Shown here: positions 26,720 to 36,549 of the stretch, piece after piece
Numbering within the stretch: the first letter of the stretch is position 1
How the letters are laid out: every line of letters begins with the position of its first letter
From: Leptolyngbya sp. PCC 7375
Lineage (GTDB): Bacteria > Cyanobacteriota > Cyanobacteriia > Phormidesmidales > Phormidesmidaceae
NCBI RefSeq assembly: GCF_000316115.1
Contig: NZ_JH993797.1
Span: forward strand, 4,698,486-4,762,485
DNA length: 64,000 nt
Reading direction: 5' to 3'
Notes under the pieces: generated by a model
What the model saw: only the letters and a program-made list of their open reading frames with translations
Database searches by the model: none
What the model was told of the DNA's origin: nothing
Program-made: the position numbers and the translations under genes

Positions 26720-27532
26720 ATGCAGCGAATTTTGGTCACCGGTGCTACCGGTGGGGTCGGTCAGTTAGCCGTAGCCTATGCCCTGGGTCAGGGCTACGAG
26801 GTTAGGGCCTTAACCCGCAATGTTGTCAAAGCCCGTTCACTATTTGGCGATCGGGTAGACCTGGTGCAGGCAGACTTGCGATCGCCCGATACGTTAACGG
26901 CCGCCTTGGACAGGATCGATGCCATCCTCTGTTGCAGTGGCACAACGGCGTTTCCTTCAGATAAATGGCAAGTGGATTTACCTGCCCAGCCCCTGGAGCA
27001 GTTCTTAGCGTGGGGACGTATTTTTCTTGATACTGACTATCGCCAGCGCCATACAAAAAACTCTCCAGCAATTGCCGATGGCCAGGGTGTAAAAAACCTG
27101 ATTGAGGTGGCTAAAAAGATTGCGGTACAGCGCTTTGTTCTAGTCTCTTCTCTAGGTGTGGAGCGTAAAGAAGAGTTGCCCTTCAGCCTACTCAATGCCT
27201 ATGGTGTTTTAGATGCTAAAACAGCTGCCGAAGATGCCCTGCGTGGTTCAAGCTGTCGCTACACCATTATCCGTCCAGGCCGACTGATTGATGGTCCTTA
27301 CACCTCCTATGATCTCAATACTCTGATCAAGGCTTCCACTGGTGGAAAACAAGGTGTGGTTTTAGGGGTTGGAGATCGATTGCTTGGCCAGACCAGCCGC
27401 AAAGATGTGGCTGCTGTCTGTGTTGAATGCTTGCAGCATCCTGTCACTGAGCAGCAAACCTTCGAAATCATTAATCAGGGGTCACGACCGCCTGCCATCG
27501 CATGGTCTCAGCTATTTTCTTCACTCACTTAG
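26720..27532 (+). CDS. Atypical SDR (Ycf39-like NAD(P)H-binding protein)
   Basis: A 270-residue Rossmann-fold protein. It has a glycine-rich start, ILVTGATGGVGQLAV (NAD(P)-binding), RFVLVSSLGV at strand 5 and YTIIRPGRLIDGP near residue 190. The Tyr-x3-Lys catalytic motif of classical SDRs is not evident, which fits the atypical NmrA/Ycf39 group. Ycf39-like proteins help assemble photosystem II or insert chlorophyll, while plant relatives act in plastid maintenance; the exact subgroup is uncertain. Starts at ATG 26720, just after a HIP1 site. Confidence 0.82.
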   Translation: MQRILVTGATGGVGQLAVAYALGQGYEVRALTRNVVKARSLFGDRVDLVQADLRSPDTLTAALDRIDAILCCSGTTAFPSDKWQVDLPAQPLEQFLAWGRIFLDTDYRQRHTKNSPAIADGQGVKNLIEVAKKIAVQRFVLVSSLGVERKEELPFSLLNAYGVLDAKTAAEDALRGSSCRYTIIRPGRLIDGPYTSYDLNTLIKASTGGKQGVVLGVGDRLLGQTSRKDVAAVCVECLQHPVTEQQTFEIINQGSRPPAIAWSQLFSSLT

Positions 27533-27951
27533 GCTGTTGTAGAGTCTACTTCCAAAACATTCCTATCTCTCATGGGGGTGAGTTAAAACACCATGCCAAG
27601 ACTAATGCCCCGGCATGATGGCACATCTGTTGAGACGTTGTTGCTCATCATAAAACATTGATGTATACGAGATTCTCATGCCTATGCAAATACAACATAG
27701 AGATGATGAATTTTAAGCATGAGAAACAAGATGAATCAATGATATTAAGACAAAATCCCGAAAATCCTGGTTGCCTGCCCCCGATATTGAGGGGCATCCA
27801 CAAGAGAGTGCCCCTACATGGTTATTCACTTTTAATCGAGGTTAATGAATTCGAATTTTGTATCAAACGTGAATTTGGTGATCCACTAGGACCCGGACAG
27901 CTTTAAAGAATAGTCTGTTAGAGATAACCCTGGGCTCACTCCAGACCTTTG
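27533..27951. other. Intergenic gap with a partial dispersed repeat
   Basis: No convincing gene is present. An 82-codon frame at 27658-27906 spans the repeat copy and looks spurious. Positions 27792-27817 match 23 of 26 bases of the right side of the repeat at 18273-18298. CCATGCC and GGCATGATGG near 27592-27622 could form a weak hairpin after the SDR gene. Confidence 0.5.
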
Positions 27952-29562
27952 CTAATTACTTTGTGCCTCCTTTTTCAAATCTGTCAATACCACATCCGTC
28001 GGATTTGCCGTATCAAGGGGAGCATTCGCCGCCTCAGTCACTGTTACCCAAGGTTCCAGACCTTCTCCGTCAATCCAGGCAGAGTAATAGATGATTTCTG
28101 TAACGTCAGGTGTCAGGGTCAACAATTCAAACTCCCCCCGCATTGCTTGCCAATCGGCAACAAAACTCTCATATTCAGTGGGGCCAATCCCCTGGGGACC
28201 ACCACCCACATAATTCACAGCGACCTGATCCCATGGACGCACAAAGCGTTCTCCATTCCAGCTCCAGTCCTGACCTGGCCACCAAAAATATCCATCGTCC
28301 AGATTCTCTTCTGGACCAATATAATAGTCGGCACCTTGGCTGATTTCAGTGGTAATGCCTGGTTCGTAGCTAATTTCGTATCGCACCGAAGATTCGGGGG
28401 TGCTGATGTCAGTGTCTGCTAGCCACAGCACCTCTACCGTTGTTGTACCATCTAGCTGTTCCATGGGTGTTTCAGCTAGCAGACTGGCATACAAATCCTG
28501 ATCGGTTGGGATATCAGTCCTGGCTATAAAGCGCCAGCAGGCCCAACTATCATTCGTATCAATCGCTGTCCAGTCTATTTCACATACGCCATTAGCGGTG
28601 GCCACCCATAATGTTTCTTCTTCAGCCCAGAGTCGAGTGGGGATGGCTCCAATGAGCGGACTGTTCTCAACGGTATACGTCTTCACTGTATTGTCTGCTG
28701 GACGGAATGCTACCAAGCCTTTGGCTGGGAGAAACGGATTGCCTTCCCCTGAGTATTGGGTACCCAACCAGAGGGTGACCTCATCGTCTGCCGTTGTCAG
28801 GGCTAGATCGGTAATTTGAGCATTTCCGAGTTCAGATGGTTGCCAGGGGACAATTTCATCCTGATCGAGCTGATATTGCACCACTGTAGCAATGCCACTG
28901 GCTCCCTCACCTTGCTCAAATCCAATGGACCACCACAGAGCATCATCGGTCACTAGGGTTTGAGTGATGGTTGGCACACCCGCCGTTGCCCCTAGTTCAC
29001 GTTCAATGATGTCAGTGTTGGTATATAGAACTTGAGCCGTAGGCTCGCTATCCCCGGGTTTGATCAGTTCAAAAATTACCTGTTCTAGATCATTTTCAGG
29101 GGTTTCCGATCCTTCAACCCAGGAGGCGTCAAGGCGGACCCGTGCTTGATAGCTTTGCTCTTGGCTGGTGACAGTTTCATAGTCTGGATCACCCAGGGAT
29201 TCGAAATATTCAGCGTAGTCTTCCTCCACAGGGGGGGCAACTTCCAGGGCCTCTACGCCCCAGGTGCGATCGCGTTTACAAAACGTAAACCCATAGCGCC
29301 TTCCCCTAAAGATCAGCGTTGACTCAGTAGCTTCTACCTCAGTTGGTCGAAAGTCAAAGCGCTCGAAGGGTAGGTCTACCTCCGTGGCAGCCTGTAGCGG
29401 TACCTGGCTGTCCATGGGATCGCAGGCGGCGGTTGCAGCTTCGGTGGTGGTCACGTCTGCGCCGTTTTGACCAGGGCTGTCTGGAGCGGCCGCTTGTTCG
29501 CCAGGACCGCAGGCACTGATTGCAACTACAAGTCCAATACATCCCCAACGCCAGATTTTCAT
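27952..29562 (-). CDS. Lipoprotein of unknown function (536 aa)
   Basis: A 536-residue exported protein from ATG 29562, which has GGGGG six bases upstream; a GTG at 29574 is possible. The N-terminus MKIWRWGCIGLVVAISACG has a lipobox ISAC, so it is likely lipid-anchored at Cys18. The mature part is acidic and rich in Trp, Asp and Glu. Its repeated beta-strand-like segments (LWLGTQYSGEGNPF, LWVATANGVCEIDW, VLWLADTDIS) suggest a beta-propeller (inference). No enzyme motif is recognised. Confidence 0.72.
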   Translation of the reverse strand: MKIWRWGCIGLVVAISACGPGEQAAAPDSPGQNGADVTTTEAATAACDPMDSQVPLQAATEVDLPFERFDFRPTEVEATESTLIFRGRRYGFTFCKRDRTWGVEALEVAPPVEEDYAEYFESLGDPDYETVTSQEQSYQARVRLDASWVEGSETPENDLEQVIFELIKPGDSEPTAQVLYTNTDIIERELGATAGVPTITQTLVTDDALWWSIGFEQGEGASGIATVVQYQLDQDEIVPWQPSELGNAQITDLALTTADDEVTLWLGTQYSGEGNPFLPAKGLVAFRPADNTVKTYTVENSPLIGAIPTRLWAEEETLWVATANGVCEIDWTAIDTNDSWACWRFIARTDIPTDQDLYASLLAETPMEQLDGTTTVEVLWLADTDISTPESSVRYEISYEPGITTEISQGADYYIGPEENLDDGYFWWPGQDWSWNGERFVRPWDQVAVNYVGGGPQGIGPTEYESFVADWQAMRGEFELLTLTPDVTEIIYYSAWIDGEGLEPWVTVTEAANAPLDTANPTDVVLTDLKKEAQSN

Positions 29563-29819
29563 AGATACCCCCACGGTGAGCTATCAAGTGTGTCTAATCG
29601 GGTCGACTAAGCATCGGCCCTGCCTTTCCTAGGGTAGCGGTTCTGGAAAATGGTAAAGACTTAGAACCCCACCTGTAAAACTGTCATGGCATAAGCCATG
29701 GCGGTAGATAATGGCTAAAAACAGCTGTGCGAATTTTAGACATTACTTTTAAGATCGTAAAGTCTGCCTTTGTGTTGATGGTTTCAGTGAAGTACGTGCC
29801 TTCTTAGCGCCAGCCGCCC

Positions 29820-31832
29820 ATGAATGACTTCGATATTCAAGCTCCCTTTGAACCCAAGGGTGACCAACCCAAAGCAATTAAAGGTTTAATTAGCTACTTA
29901 GAGGCTGGAGGTCAATATCAAACTTTATTGGGAGCGACCGGTACCGGGAAGACTCACACGGTTGCTCGGGTCATCGACAACATAGGACGCCCCACCCTGG
30001 TTCTAGCTCACAATAAAACGCTGGCAGCACAGCTCTGTAACGAGCTGCGGGAATTTTTCCCAGATAATGCCGTTGAGTATTTCATCAGTTATTACGATTA
30101 CTATCAGCCTGAGGCCTATATCCCGGTTACGGATACTTACATTGCCAAAACGGCATCGATTAACGAAGAAATCGATATGCTGCGACACTCTGCCACCCGT
30201 TCTCTATTTGAACGGCGGGATGTGATTGTGGTGGCATCCATCAGCTGTATCTATGGTTTAGGAATCCCGACAGAATATCTCAAGGCATCGATCCCGCTGC
30301 GGGTAGGCATGGAAATAAACCAGCGGCAGGTGCTACGGGACTTGGCCTCTGTGCAATATACGCGCAACGACATCGACTTGGGTCGCGGACGATTTCGCGT
30401 CAAAGGCGATGTGTTAGAGATTGGTCCGGCCTACGAGGATCGCATTATCCGAGTGGAGTTCTTCGGCGATGAAATTGATGCCATTCGCTATGTAGACCCG
30501 GTGACTGGGGCGACAATTCAGAGTATGGAAGCCCTCAATATATACCCGGCCCGCCACTTTGTGACCCCGGACGATAAGTTAGAAGCCGCGTGTAACGGCA
30601 TTCAAGAAGAACTCAGAGAGCAGTTGGAGTTGCTAGAAAAAGAAGGCAAACTACTTGAGGCTCAGCGTCTAGAGCAACGCACTAAATATGACCTGGAGAT
30701 GCTGCGGGAGGTGGGTTACTGCAATGGCGTCGAAAACTATTCTCGCCATCTAGCCGGACGCCACGCAGGCGCTCCCCCCGAATGTCTTTTGGACTACTTC
30801 CCTGAGGATTGGCTGTTGGTGATTGATGAGTCCCACGTTACGATTCCTCAGTTGCGGGGGATGTACAACGGTGATCAGGCTCGTAAGAAAGTCTTAATCG
30901 ATCATGGATTTCGGTTACCCAGCGCTGCTGATAATCGCCCTCTGAAAGCAGAAGAATTTTGGCAAAAGGTCAAAAACTGTATTTTTGTATCTGCTACACC
31001 GGGTGAGTGGGAGCTGGAAATCTCTGAACAACGGGTTGTTGAGCAGATTATTCGTCCTACTGGGGTGTTAGACCCTGAGATTTTTGTACGACCCACTACA
31101 GGGCAGGTCGATGACCTCTTAGGAGAGATTCAGGATCGGGCCCAGCGGGGTGAGCGCACCCTAGTGACTACGTTGACCAAACGTATGGCAGAAGATCTCA
31201 CTGAGTATTTTGATGAACATGGGGTGAGAGTCCGTTACTTACATTCTGAGATTCACTCTATTGAGCGGATTGAGATTATTCAAGATTTGCGTAACGGTAA
31301 CTTTGATGTGTTAGTGGGAGTAAACCTATTAAGGGAAGGGTTGGACTTACCTGAAGTCTCGTTGGTAGCGATTTTAGATGCGGATAAAGAGGGGTTTCTA
31401 CGGGCGGAGCGATCCCTGATTCAGACCATGGGTCGAGCCGCCAGACACGTTCAGGGACAGGCGATTCTCTATGCTGATAATCTGACTGGCAGTATGGCTA
31501 GGGCCATTGATGAAACTGAGCGTAGACGGGCAATTCAAAAGGCTTACAACGAAAAACATGGCATTGTGCCAACGCCCATTATTCGACGGAAGGGCAACGC
31601 TATTCTCTCGTTTTTGGAGGTATCACGGCGTCTCAATGCCCAAGAATTGGAAGAAGTGTATGAGCATAGTGACGATCTTGCCCTGGAGGATATCCCGGAA
31701 CTCATTAGTCAGCTGGAGAAACAAATGAAAGCGGCTGCCAAGGAGCTGGACTTTGAAGAAGCGGCTAAGTTTCGCGATCGCATCAAGCACCTACGAGAAA
31801 AGCTACTCGGCAAGCGGACACCTGCTGAATAA
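29820..31832 (+). CDS. uvrB: Excinuclease ABC subunit B
   Basis: A 670-residue DNA-repair helicase-like protein that verifies lesions with UvrA and loads UvrC. Walker A is GATGTGKTHT near residue 40. The beta-hairpin is YYDYYQPEAYIP near residue 95, the DEAD-like motif is VIDESHV, helicase motifs V and VI are in GVNLLREGLDLPEVS and QTMGRAARH, and a C-terminal UVR domain (LEKQMKAAAKELDFEEAAKF) binds UvrC. Full length. No clear cyanobacterial LexA box was seen in the 257-base upstream gap, which contains CATGGC/GCCATG around 29694. Confidence 0.97.
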   Translation: MNDFDIQAPFEPKGDQPKAIKGLISYLEAGGQYQTLLGATGTGKTHTVARVIDNIGRPTLVLAHNKTLAAQLCNELREFFPDNAVEYFISYYDYYQPEAYIPVTDTYIAKTASINEEIDMLRHSATRSLFERRDVIVVASISCIYGLGIPTEYLKASIPLRVGMEINQRQVLRDLASVQYTRNDIDLGRGRFRVKGDVLEIGPAYEDRIIRVEFFGDEIDAIRYVDPVTGATIQSMEALNIYPARHFVTPDDKLEAACNGIQEELREQLELLEKEGKLLEAQRLEQRTKYDLEMLREVGYCNGVENYSRHLAGRHAGAPPECLLDYFPEDWLLVIDESHVTIPQLRGMYNGDQARKKVLIDHGFRLPSAADNRPLKAEEFWQKVKNCIFVSATPGEWELEISEQRVVEQIIRPTGVLDPEIFVRPTTGQVDDLLGEIQDRAQRGERTLVTTLTKRMAEDLTEYFDEHGVRVRYLHSEIHSIERIEIIQDLRNGNFDVLVGVNLLREGLDLPEVSLVAILDADKEGFLRAERSLIQTMGRAARHVQGQAILYADNLTGSMARAIDETERRRAIQKAYNEKHGIVPTPIIRRKGNAILSFLEVSRRLNAQELEEVYEHSDDLALEDIPELISQLEKQMKAAAKELDFEEAAKFRDRIKHLREKLLGKRTPAE

Positions 31833-31861
31833 TATGCCTACTAATAAACAAGCAAGCTATT

Positions 31862-32899
31862 TTATACCGATAGCTTTTTGTCCTTAGTGTAATAGCGGTA
31901 TAAAGAGACCAACATGACCTTGAGGGCTCGATTCAGGCCATCGGATGTTTCCAAACAGTGGGCCAGGATTGTCAGCTTGCTTTCAAAGTCACCGTAGGTC
32001 GGGCAGTAGTCAAAAGTTTCCTTTAAAAGATCGCGTAGTGTTTTTGCTTGCAAGATTTGCCGTTGTAACGGGCTGTCTGCATAGGGACCGTAAAGAATGG
32101 AATAAAGCAGCACTCGGACTTTGTCGGGATCACATTTACTTGAAAGGTCTTGCCCCAACGTGGTGAGGCTATCAGGTGTGGTGACCACTGGTGCAGGCCC
32201 AGTGACGTAAAGCGGGCGAAATGCCCTTAAAATTTGTCGGGCTACTATCTGTGAGTGAGTAAAAGAGGGCAGATGCCTCTGATGCTTTAAGATCCCCAAC
32301 AAACGCTGCTTCAGCTCTAAAGGCGTTGGTGCTTGGCGATGGGCCAACTGCACAAGACTCAGTAAATCAGTACTAGCGGTGTCAGCGATGTTCCCAGGGG
32401 ACTGTCCCAGATACCCCAGAAACGTCTTAATAACGTCTAAATTATCTGATTTTTTGAGTTCATTGATTACAGGCTGGTAAAGATCCGATTGAGCCCGTGA
32501 TTGTACCGAGGCCGCTAGATTATCAGCTTGTTGATCCGTAGATGGGGAGAGTGGTGTTTGGGGAAGAAATACGTTGCGCAGATAGTATAGAATAACGTTT
32601 GCGATCGCAATGTAAACCTTTTTACGATTCAGGTTATTTGCTTTTTGGTAGAGACTGTTGCGGCATTGTTGCAGGGTCGAGTAGCGTCCCAACAAAATTG
32701 ACACCAACGAACTTATCGGAACACTGTTTAGTACAGCAGCCTCGTTCTCCCACGTCCCATAACAAACGCTAAACAAGAGTTTTTTGATTCGTAGATGCTG
32801 GGCGTGCTGCATTAGATTCGCAACCGCTTGCTCAATAGCATCTTGCCTTGTAGCCAAGGTCGGTTGGGAATAGCTAATCGAAAGACCGTCAGGGGACAT
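31862..32899 (-). CDS. Hypothetical helical protein built of repeated units (345 aa)
   Basis: I do not recognise this protein. It is soluble, mainly helical and basic. The N-terminal unit (about 36-107: KKLLFSVCYGTWENEA ... VILYYL) aligns with the C-terminal unit (about 260-340: VRVLLYSILYGPYADSP ... VSLYRYY). A middle segment (about 185-237) resembles the second half of the same unit. This points to internal duplication of a helical module of about 75 residues. No catalytic motif is seen. It is convergent with uvrB, 29 bases away. Confidence 0.65.
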   Translation of the reverse strand: MSPDGLSISYSQPTLATRQDAIEQAVANLMQHAQHLRIKKLLFSVCYGTWENEAAVLNSVPISSLVSILLGRYSTLQQCRNSLYQKANNLNRKKVYIAIANVILYYLRNVFLPQTPLSPSTDQQADNLAASVQSRAQSDLYQPVINELKKSDNLDVIKTFLGYLGQSPGNIADTASTDLLSLVQLAHRQAPTPLELKQRLLGILKHQRHLPSFTHSQIVARQILRAFRPLYVTGPAPVVTTPDSLTTLGQDLSSKCDPDKVRVLLYSILYGPYADSPLQRQILQAKTLRDLLKETFDYCPTYGDFESKLTILAHCLETSDGLNRALKVMLVSLYRYYTKDKKLSV

Positions 32900-33051
32900 G
32901 GTAGTTGGCGGCTGATTACGCTTGTATTAACCTTGATTAATATTCACATCTTAGAACTAAATTGACCACTTCAGTTCACTGACTCTTTATTAGAGCTAGT
33001 TAAATTACGTAGGTTAGGTATTCATAACTTCATATCTTAGTATTCTTACGC

Positions 33052-33080
33052 AAAAAAATGTGCAGAAAACTACACATTTT
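33052..33080 (-). terminator. Terminator downstream of the ABC ATPase gene
   Basis: Read on the minus strand, AAAATGTG pairs with CACATTTT across a 10-base loop and the T-run continues to seven T. It lies about 115 bases beyond the stop of the ABC gene. The 32900-33196 gap contains nothing else that I can name. Confidence 0.6.
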
Positions 33081-33196
33081 AGTGATCAAGTTATACCTTC
33101 TGGATTTGATAAATTACGGTTGCGGAAAAAACAAAAATAGACATTGTTGTTTTGAAGAGATGGCTGACCGAGCATGTGCTGACAGTCAAACGTCCG

Positions 33197-34297
33197 CTAA
33201 ATTGTTTGTTCTGTCTCGTTATCAAAGAGGTGGATACGATCTTGATCGAGCTGTAGGGTAATGGTTGCCCCTGGCACAATAACGGCTCTTGGATCGAGGC
33301 GGGAAACAATCTCGCTACCATCGGTTAAGGTGGCGTAAACAATTAATTCATGCCCCATAAGTTCAACCACGGATACCTCAGCTTGAATGTCTACAGGTGT
33401 AATGCCAGGAGGCAAATAGTCAGGGTGGTAAATGCTTTCTGGACGAATACCAAGAATAACTGAGCGGTCGATGTAAGGGTGGATAGTGTCGTTGTTTCTT
33501 GACAGTGGTAGGCTAAAATTATCAGTTTTAATTGATAAGTTATCGTCATGGCGTCTAAGGGTGGCATCCAAGAAATTCATTGATGGACTGCCCAGAAATC
33601 CTGCTACAAAAATGTTGTTAGGCTTTTCATAGATTGTTTGGGGCGTATCCACCTGCTGTAGAATGCCTTGATTCATAATGGCAATACGACTTCCCATGGT
33701 CATGGCTTCTACTTGATCATGGGTAACGTAGATAAACGTGGTGCCCAGTCGTTTGTGAAGTTTATTTAGCTCTGCTCGGGCCTGTACCCGTAGTTTGGCA
33801 TCTAAATTAGACAGGGGCTCATCCATTAGGAAAGCTGATGGGTTACGCACAATGGCACGACCCACGGCCACTCGCTGGCGTTGACCACCGGACAGTTGTT
33901 TGGGTTTGCGCTCAAGTAAGCTATCAATGCCCAGTTGCTGGGCTGCCTGCTGCACCCGCTTACGAACATCGGCCTTAGGCACACCCTGAAGTTCGAGGCT
34001 AAACGCCATGTTGTCAAACACGCTCATATGGGGGTATAAGGCATAGGACTGGAACACCATGGCGATGTCTCGATCCTTGGGCGGTAAGTCATTGACCCGG
34101 CGTTCATCGATGTATAAGTTACCGCTGCTGATACTTTCCAGCCCTGCTAACATACGCAGAGAGGTGGTTTTGCCACAGCCTGAAGGCCCGACAAGGACTA
34201 AGAATTCGCGATCGCAAATTTCTAAATTTAGATCCTTAACCGCGACGAAGCCGTTGTCATACTGTTTAGTAACGCGCTCAAATCGAACATTTGCCAT
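33197..34297 (-). CDS. ABC transporter ATP-binding protein, MalK/UgpC family
   Basis: A 366-residue ATPase of a carbohydrate- or glycerol-phosphate-type importer. ATG 34297 is chosen; an upstream start at 34333 would add a non-family leader. Walker A is GPSGCGKTTS, the Q-loop FQSYALYPHMSV, the signature LSGGQRQRVAVGRAI, Walker B FLMDEPLSNLD and the H-loop YVTHDQ. The C-terminal about 130 residues form the TOBE regulatory domain typical of MalK/UgpC. No permease or binding protein lies beside it, as is common for shared MalK-type ATPases in cyanobacteria that serve several sugar or glucosylglycerol importers. Confidence 0.93.
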   Translation of the reverse strand: MANVRFERVTKQYDNGFVAVKDLNLEICDREFLVLVGPSGCGKTTSLRMLAGLESISSGNLYIDERRVNDLPPKDRDIAMVFQSYALYPHMSVFDNMAFSLELQGVPKADVRKRVQQAAQQLGIDSLLERKPKQLSGGQRQRVAVGRAIVRNPSAFLMDEPLSNLDAKLRVQARAELNKLHKRLGTTFIYVTHDQVEAMTMGSRIAIMNQGILQQVDTPQTIYEKPNNIFVAGFLGSPSMNFLDATLRRHDDNLSIKTDNFSLPLSRNNDTIHPYIDRSVILGIRPESIYHPDYLPPGITPVDIQAEVSVVELMGHELIVYATLTDGSEIVSRLDPRAVIVPGATITLQLDQDRIHLFDNETEQTI

Positions 34298-34384
34298 AAA
34301 CTGCCGTTTTTGGTTGGGTTGCTCTTTCCCCAAATAGTAGCGGCAATCATGATAGATAGTAATGGGAGTAAATTAGCAGCGATT

Positions 34385-35119
34385 ATGGCGGAAAAAACGA
34401 ACCTGTTTGGCAAGGTGGAGTCGATGGTGAATGCCATCATGGGTGTGCGTCTAGACGATGCAACGCAACTGCCAGCCGCAGAGGGGCGTCAAGCTGACTG
34501 GTCTGCTTTAGGGGGATATGTCGTTGGCACCCTAGCGCAAATTGGGCTGATGATCATCAGTTTGTGGGGATTACAGCAGCTGACCCAGGAATGGTCTGAA
34601 ACGGTTAAAGTGGGAGCTGCGATCGCATTTTTTATTGTGCTAGCCATTCGTTCCCGTCTGTTTTCCCCTTTGAACAATGCGCGAACTCGCACCACCTACA
34701 GTAATGTCCAACGTCCTGGTTGGGCTCCTCCTCCCCTGGCGTTTCCGATTATTTGGATGAGCATTGGTGTCTTACGGGTGGTGTCCTCTTATCTAGTGTG
34801 GCAAGCTTTAGGCCAGACCTACTTAACATGGCCCCTAGCTATTTTTATTATCCATTTAGCCTTGGGAGATACCTGGAATACAGTCTTCACGGTGGAAGGG
34901 CGTTTGGGCTTGGCGGTGCCTGTGGTTATTCTTGGACCGTTGGTTTCGTCTGTTGTCGTTACATTGAGTTACTGGCAAGTTGTTCCCTTGGCAGGCCAGT
35001 TGCTATTGCCCATGGTGATTTGGTTGGCAGTGGCCAGCACTCTAGTAATTTCTATTTGGCAGCTAAATGATCGTGAGCCTTGGTATCCTTTGATGCTGGA
35101 TGAACCCTCACAAGGGTAG
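34385..35119 (+). CDS. TspO/MBR-related membrane protein with N-terminal extension
   Basis: A polytopic membrane protein of about 244 residues (ATG 34385; the frame is open from 34310, overlapping the divergent ABC gene). The C-terminal part resembles TspO/MBR proteins: GWAPPPLAFPIIWMSIGV at the loop and TM1, IHLALGDTWNTVF in the middle, and PLAGQLLLPMVIWLAVAST at TM5. Two extra helices (about residues 46-67 and 80-98) precede this core. TspO binds tetrapyrroles and cholesterol-like ligands and modulates stress and pigment metabolism. Function here is inferred from fold only. A strong terminator follows. Confidence 0.75.
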   Translation: MAEKTNLFGKVESMVNAIMGVRLDDATQLPAAEGRQADWSALGGYVVGTLAQIGLMIISLWGLQQLTQEWSETVKVGAAIAFFIVLAIRSRLFSPLNNARTRTTYSNVQRPGWAPPPLAFPIIWMSIGVLRVVSSYLVWQALGQTYLTWPLAIFIIHLALGDTWNTVFTVEGRLGLAVPVVILGPLVSSVVVTLSYWQVVPLAGQLLLPMVIWLAVASTLVISIWQLNDREPWYPLMLDEPSQG

Positions 35120-35144
35120 GCCAGAACAGACTGCTATAGCTAAG

Positions 35145-35190
35145 AAAACCCCAGCCCTGAGAAACGAAGGTTCTTAGGACTGGGGTTTTT
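35145..35190 (+). terminator. Rho-independent terminator after the TspO-like gene
   Basis: AAAACCCCAG (35145-35154) pairs with CTGGGGTTTT (35180-35189), followed by more T. Because the arms are A- and T-tailed it can serve both the TspO-like gene and the convergent PEP-CTERM gene. Confidence 0.85.
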
Positions 35191-35232
35191 GCTCTGTTGC
35201 AGAGACATTTGCCAGTGACGATGGGAGCTATG

Positions 35233-36213
35233 TTAAGCCTCAGCAATAGTAGTCTCTTTCTGGCGGCGGCGTGTATTATGCAAGAGCAGTCCCAATGCGC
35301 CTATGCCTAGCAGAGCCCCTGGCTCAGGCACAGCGGTGGGCTCATCAGGATTATCAGGGTCGTCTACTTTAACGATGCGAGCAAACAGGCTAGCCTGACT
35401 AGTGCCATTCTCTTGGGAGATAAAGTCTGTTACGCCGCCAGCATCAAAGTTAGGCGTGTCGTTAAAGCCTACTAGCTCAAGTGTGTATTCTTCACCTTCA
35501 AACTCAAAGCTACTTTCAGAGTCAATGGCAAAATCCCAGGTGATTTTATCAGAACAGCCAGAGCCAGTGGTTTGATATGGGCATTGGCCGCCCGCATGAT
35601 TATTAGGATTATTGCTAGTCTCATCAACGTTGAGGGCGAAGTTGAAGGTCTGTTCACCTAGACCAGTATCGCCAAAGCCTAATTTCAGGCTGAAATCGGT
35701 TTTCTCTGCGATGCGACCATCTGACCAAATTGTGTTGTTGTAGTGTTTGAGAGTACCAAGATTGAAAATCTCACCTACACCTAAATCAACATCGCTGACA
35801 CCCGCGAAACCAAGGCCACTTTTTTGAGCTGTCCGGTCTTTATGGGATCCATAATATTGATAACCGCTGCTGGTGCGGTAGGAGCCATAGTCCGATATTT
35901 TTCGATGACCTGCTTCTTGCGTTTTGGAGTAGCTGTAGTAGTCATAAACAGGATCACCCCAACGCACTTGGTTGACCCCGTTGTAATCAAAAAACTCGAC
36001 ATAGTTATCTGAGTCTTTAGTAAAAGCCGCTTGCTCATAGTCGGCAAAATCACTGTTGTTAGCCGCTCTGCCAACAGTTTTGCCGTTTACTAATCGTGCG
36101 TTGTCAAAACTTGCTGATGCACCTGTTAGGGTGAAGGCATAGGTGGGTGCTGCTCCTACCGCACTCACTATGACCGCCATGCCTACTGCAGCACGGATAT
36201 TGAATTGATTCAT
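35233..36213 (-). CDS. PEP-CTERM exported protein, choice-of-anchor K type
   Basis: A 326-residue secreted protein. It has a signal peptide (MAVIVSAVGAAPTYAF region), then a beta-rich domain with LGTLKHYNNTIWSDG and DFSLKLGFGDTGLGEQTFNF. This matches the choice-of-anchor K pattern as I remember it. Two Cys in a QCPYQTTGSGCSDK loop could form a disulfide. The C-terminus has the sorting signal: VPEPG, a hydrophobic helix, then RRRQK. Such proteins are processed by an exosortase at the inner membrane and released to the surface or matrix. No exosortase gene is nearby. Confidence 0.85.
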   Translation of the reverse strand: MNQFNIRAAVGMAVIVSAVGAAPTYAFTLTGASASFDNARLVNGKTVGRAANNSDFADYEQAAFTKDSDNYVEFFDYNGVNQVRWGDPVYDYYSYSKTQEAGHRKISDYGSYRTSSGYQYYGSHKDRTAQKSGLGFAGVSDVDLGVGEIFNLGTLKHYNNTIWSDGRIAEKTDFSLKLGFGDTGLGEQTFNFALNVDETSNNPNNHAGGQCPYQTTGSGCSDKITWDFAIDSESSFEFEGEEYTLELVGFNDTPNFDAGGVTDFISQENGTSQASLFARIVKVDDPDNPDEPTAVPEPGALLGIGALGLLLHNTRRRQKETTIAEA

Positions 36214-36549
36214 GATTGTTTTGTTGACGTCTTGTGACTTAGTTCTTGACCCTTGTATGTCAAATTTAATGCCTAAAAATGTTGTCGAAATGCGGATGAA
36301 TACGCATGTTGTGTGTGAAGATTTGGGCCATCTCGTAGCTTTTAAGGAGACTTTTATAGAATTTCAAGCAAGAATTAATTCTTGTTGTTGTGTTGTCCTC
36401 AGGATTTTTGCGGATCTTACAGGCCTTGTCGTGTCTTTCTCTCAGTATGCATCCGCTAATATACTCACTTTGTTTGCGTGATCGCTTAGAGAGAGGCCCA
36501 TGAAATGTCTGTATATCTGTCTCTCTATGATGCTTAGGTGCTCTCTTTT
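36214..36549. other. Intergenic gap upstream of the PEP-CTERM gene
   Basis: An AT-rich stretch of about 335 bases without a supportable gene. It must hold the promoter of the PEP-CTERM gene. No repeat or clear operator was seen except the large palindrome at its right end. Confidence 0.5.

Noticed and set aside
27658..27906. 82-codon plus-strand frame in the gap after the SDR gene
   Set aside because: It runs through a copy of a dispersed repeat, has no ribosome-binding site and no recognisable protein features.
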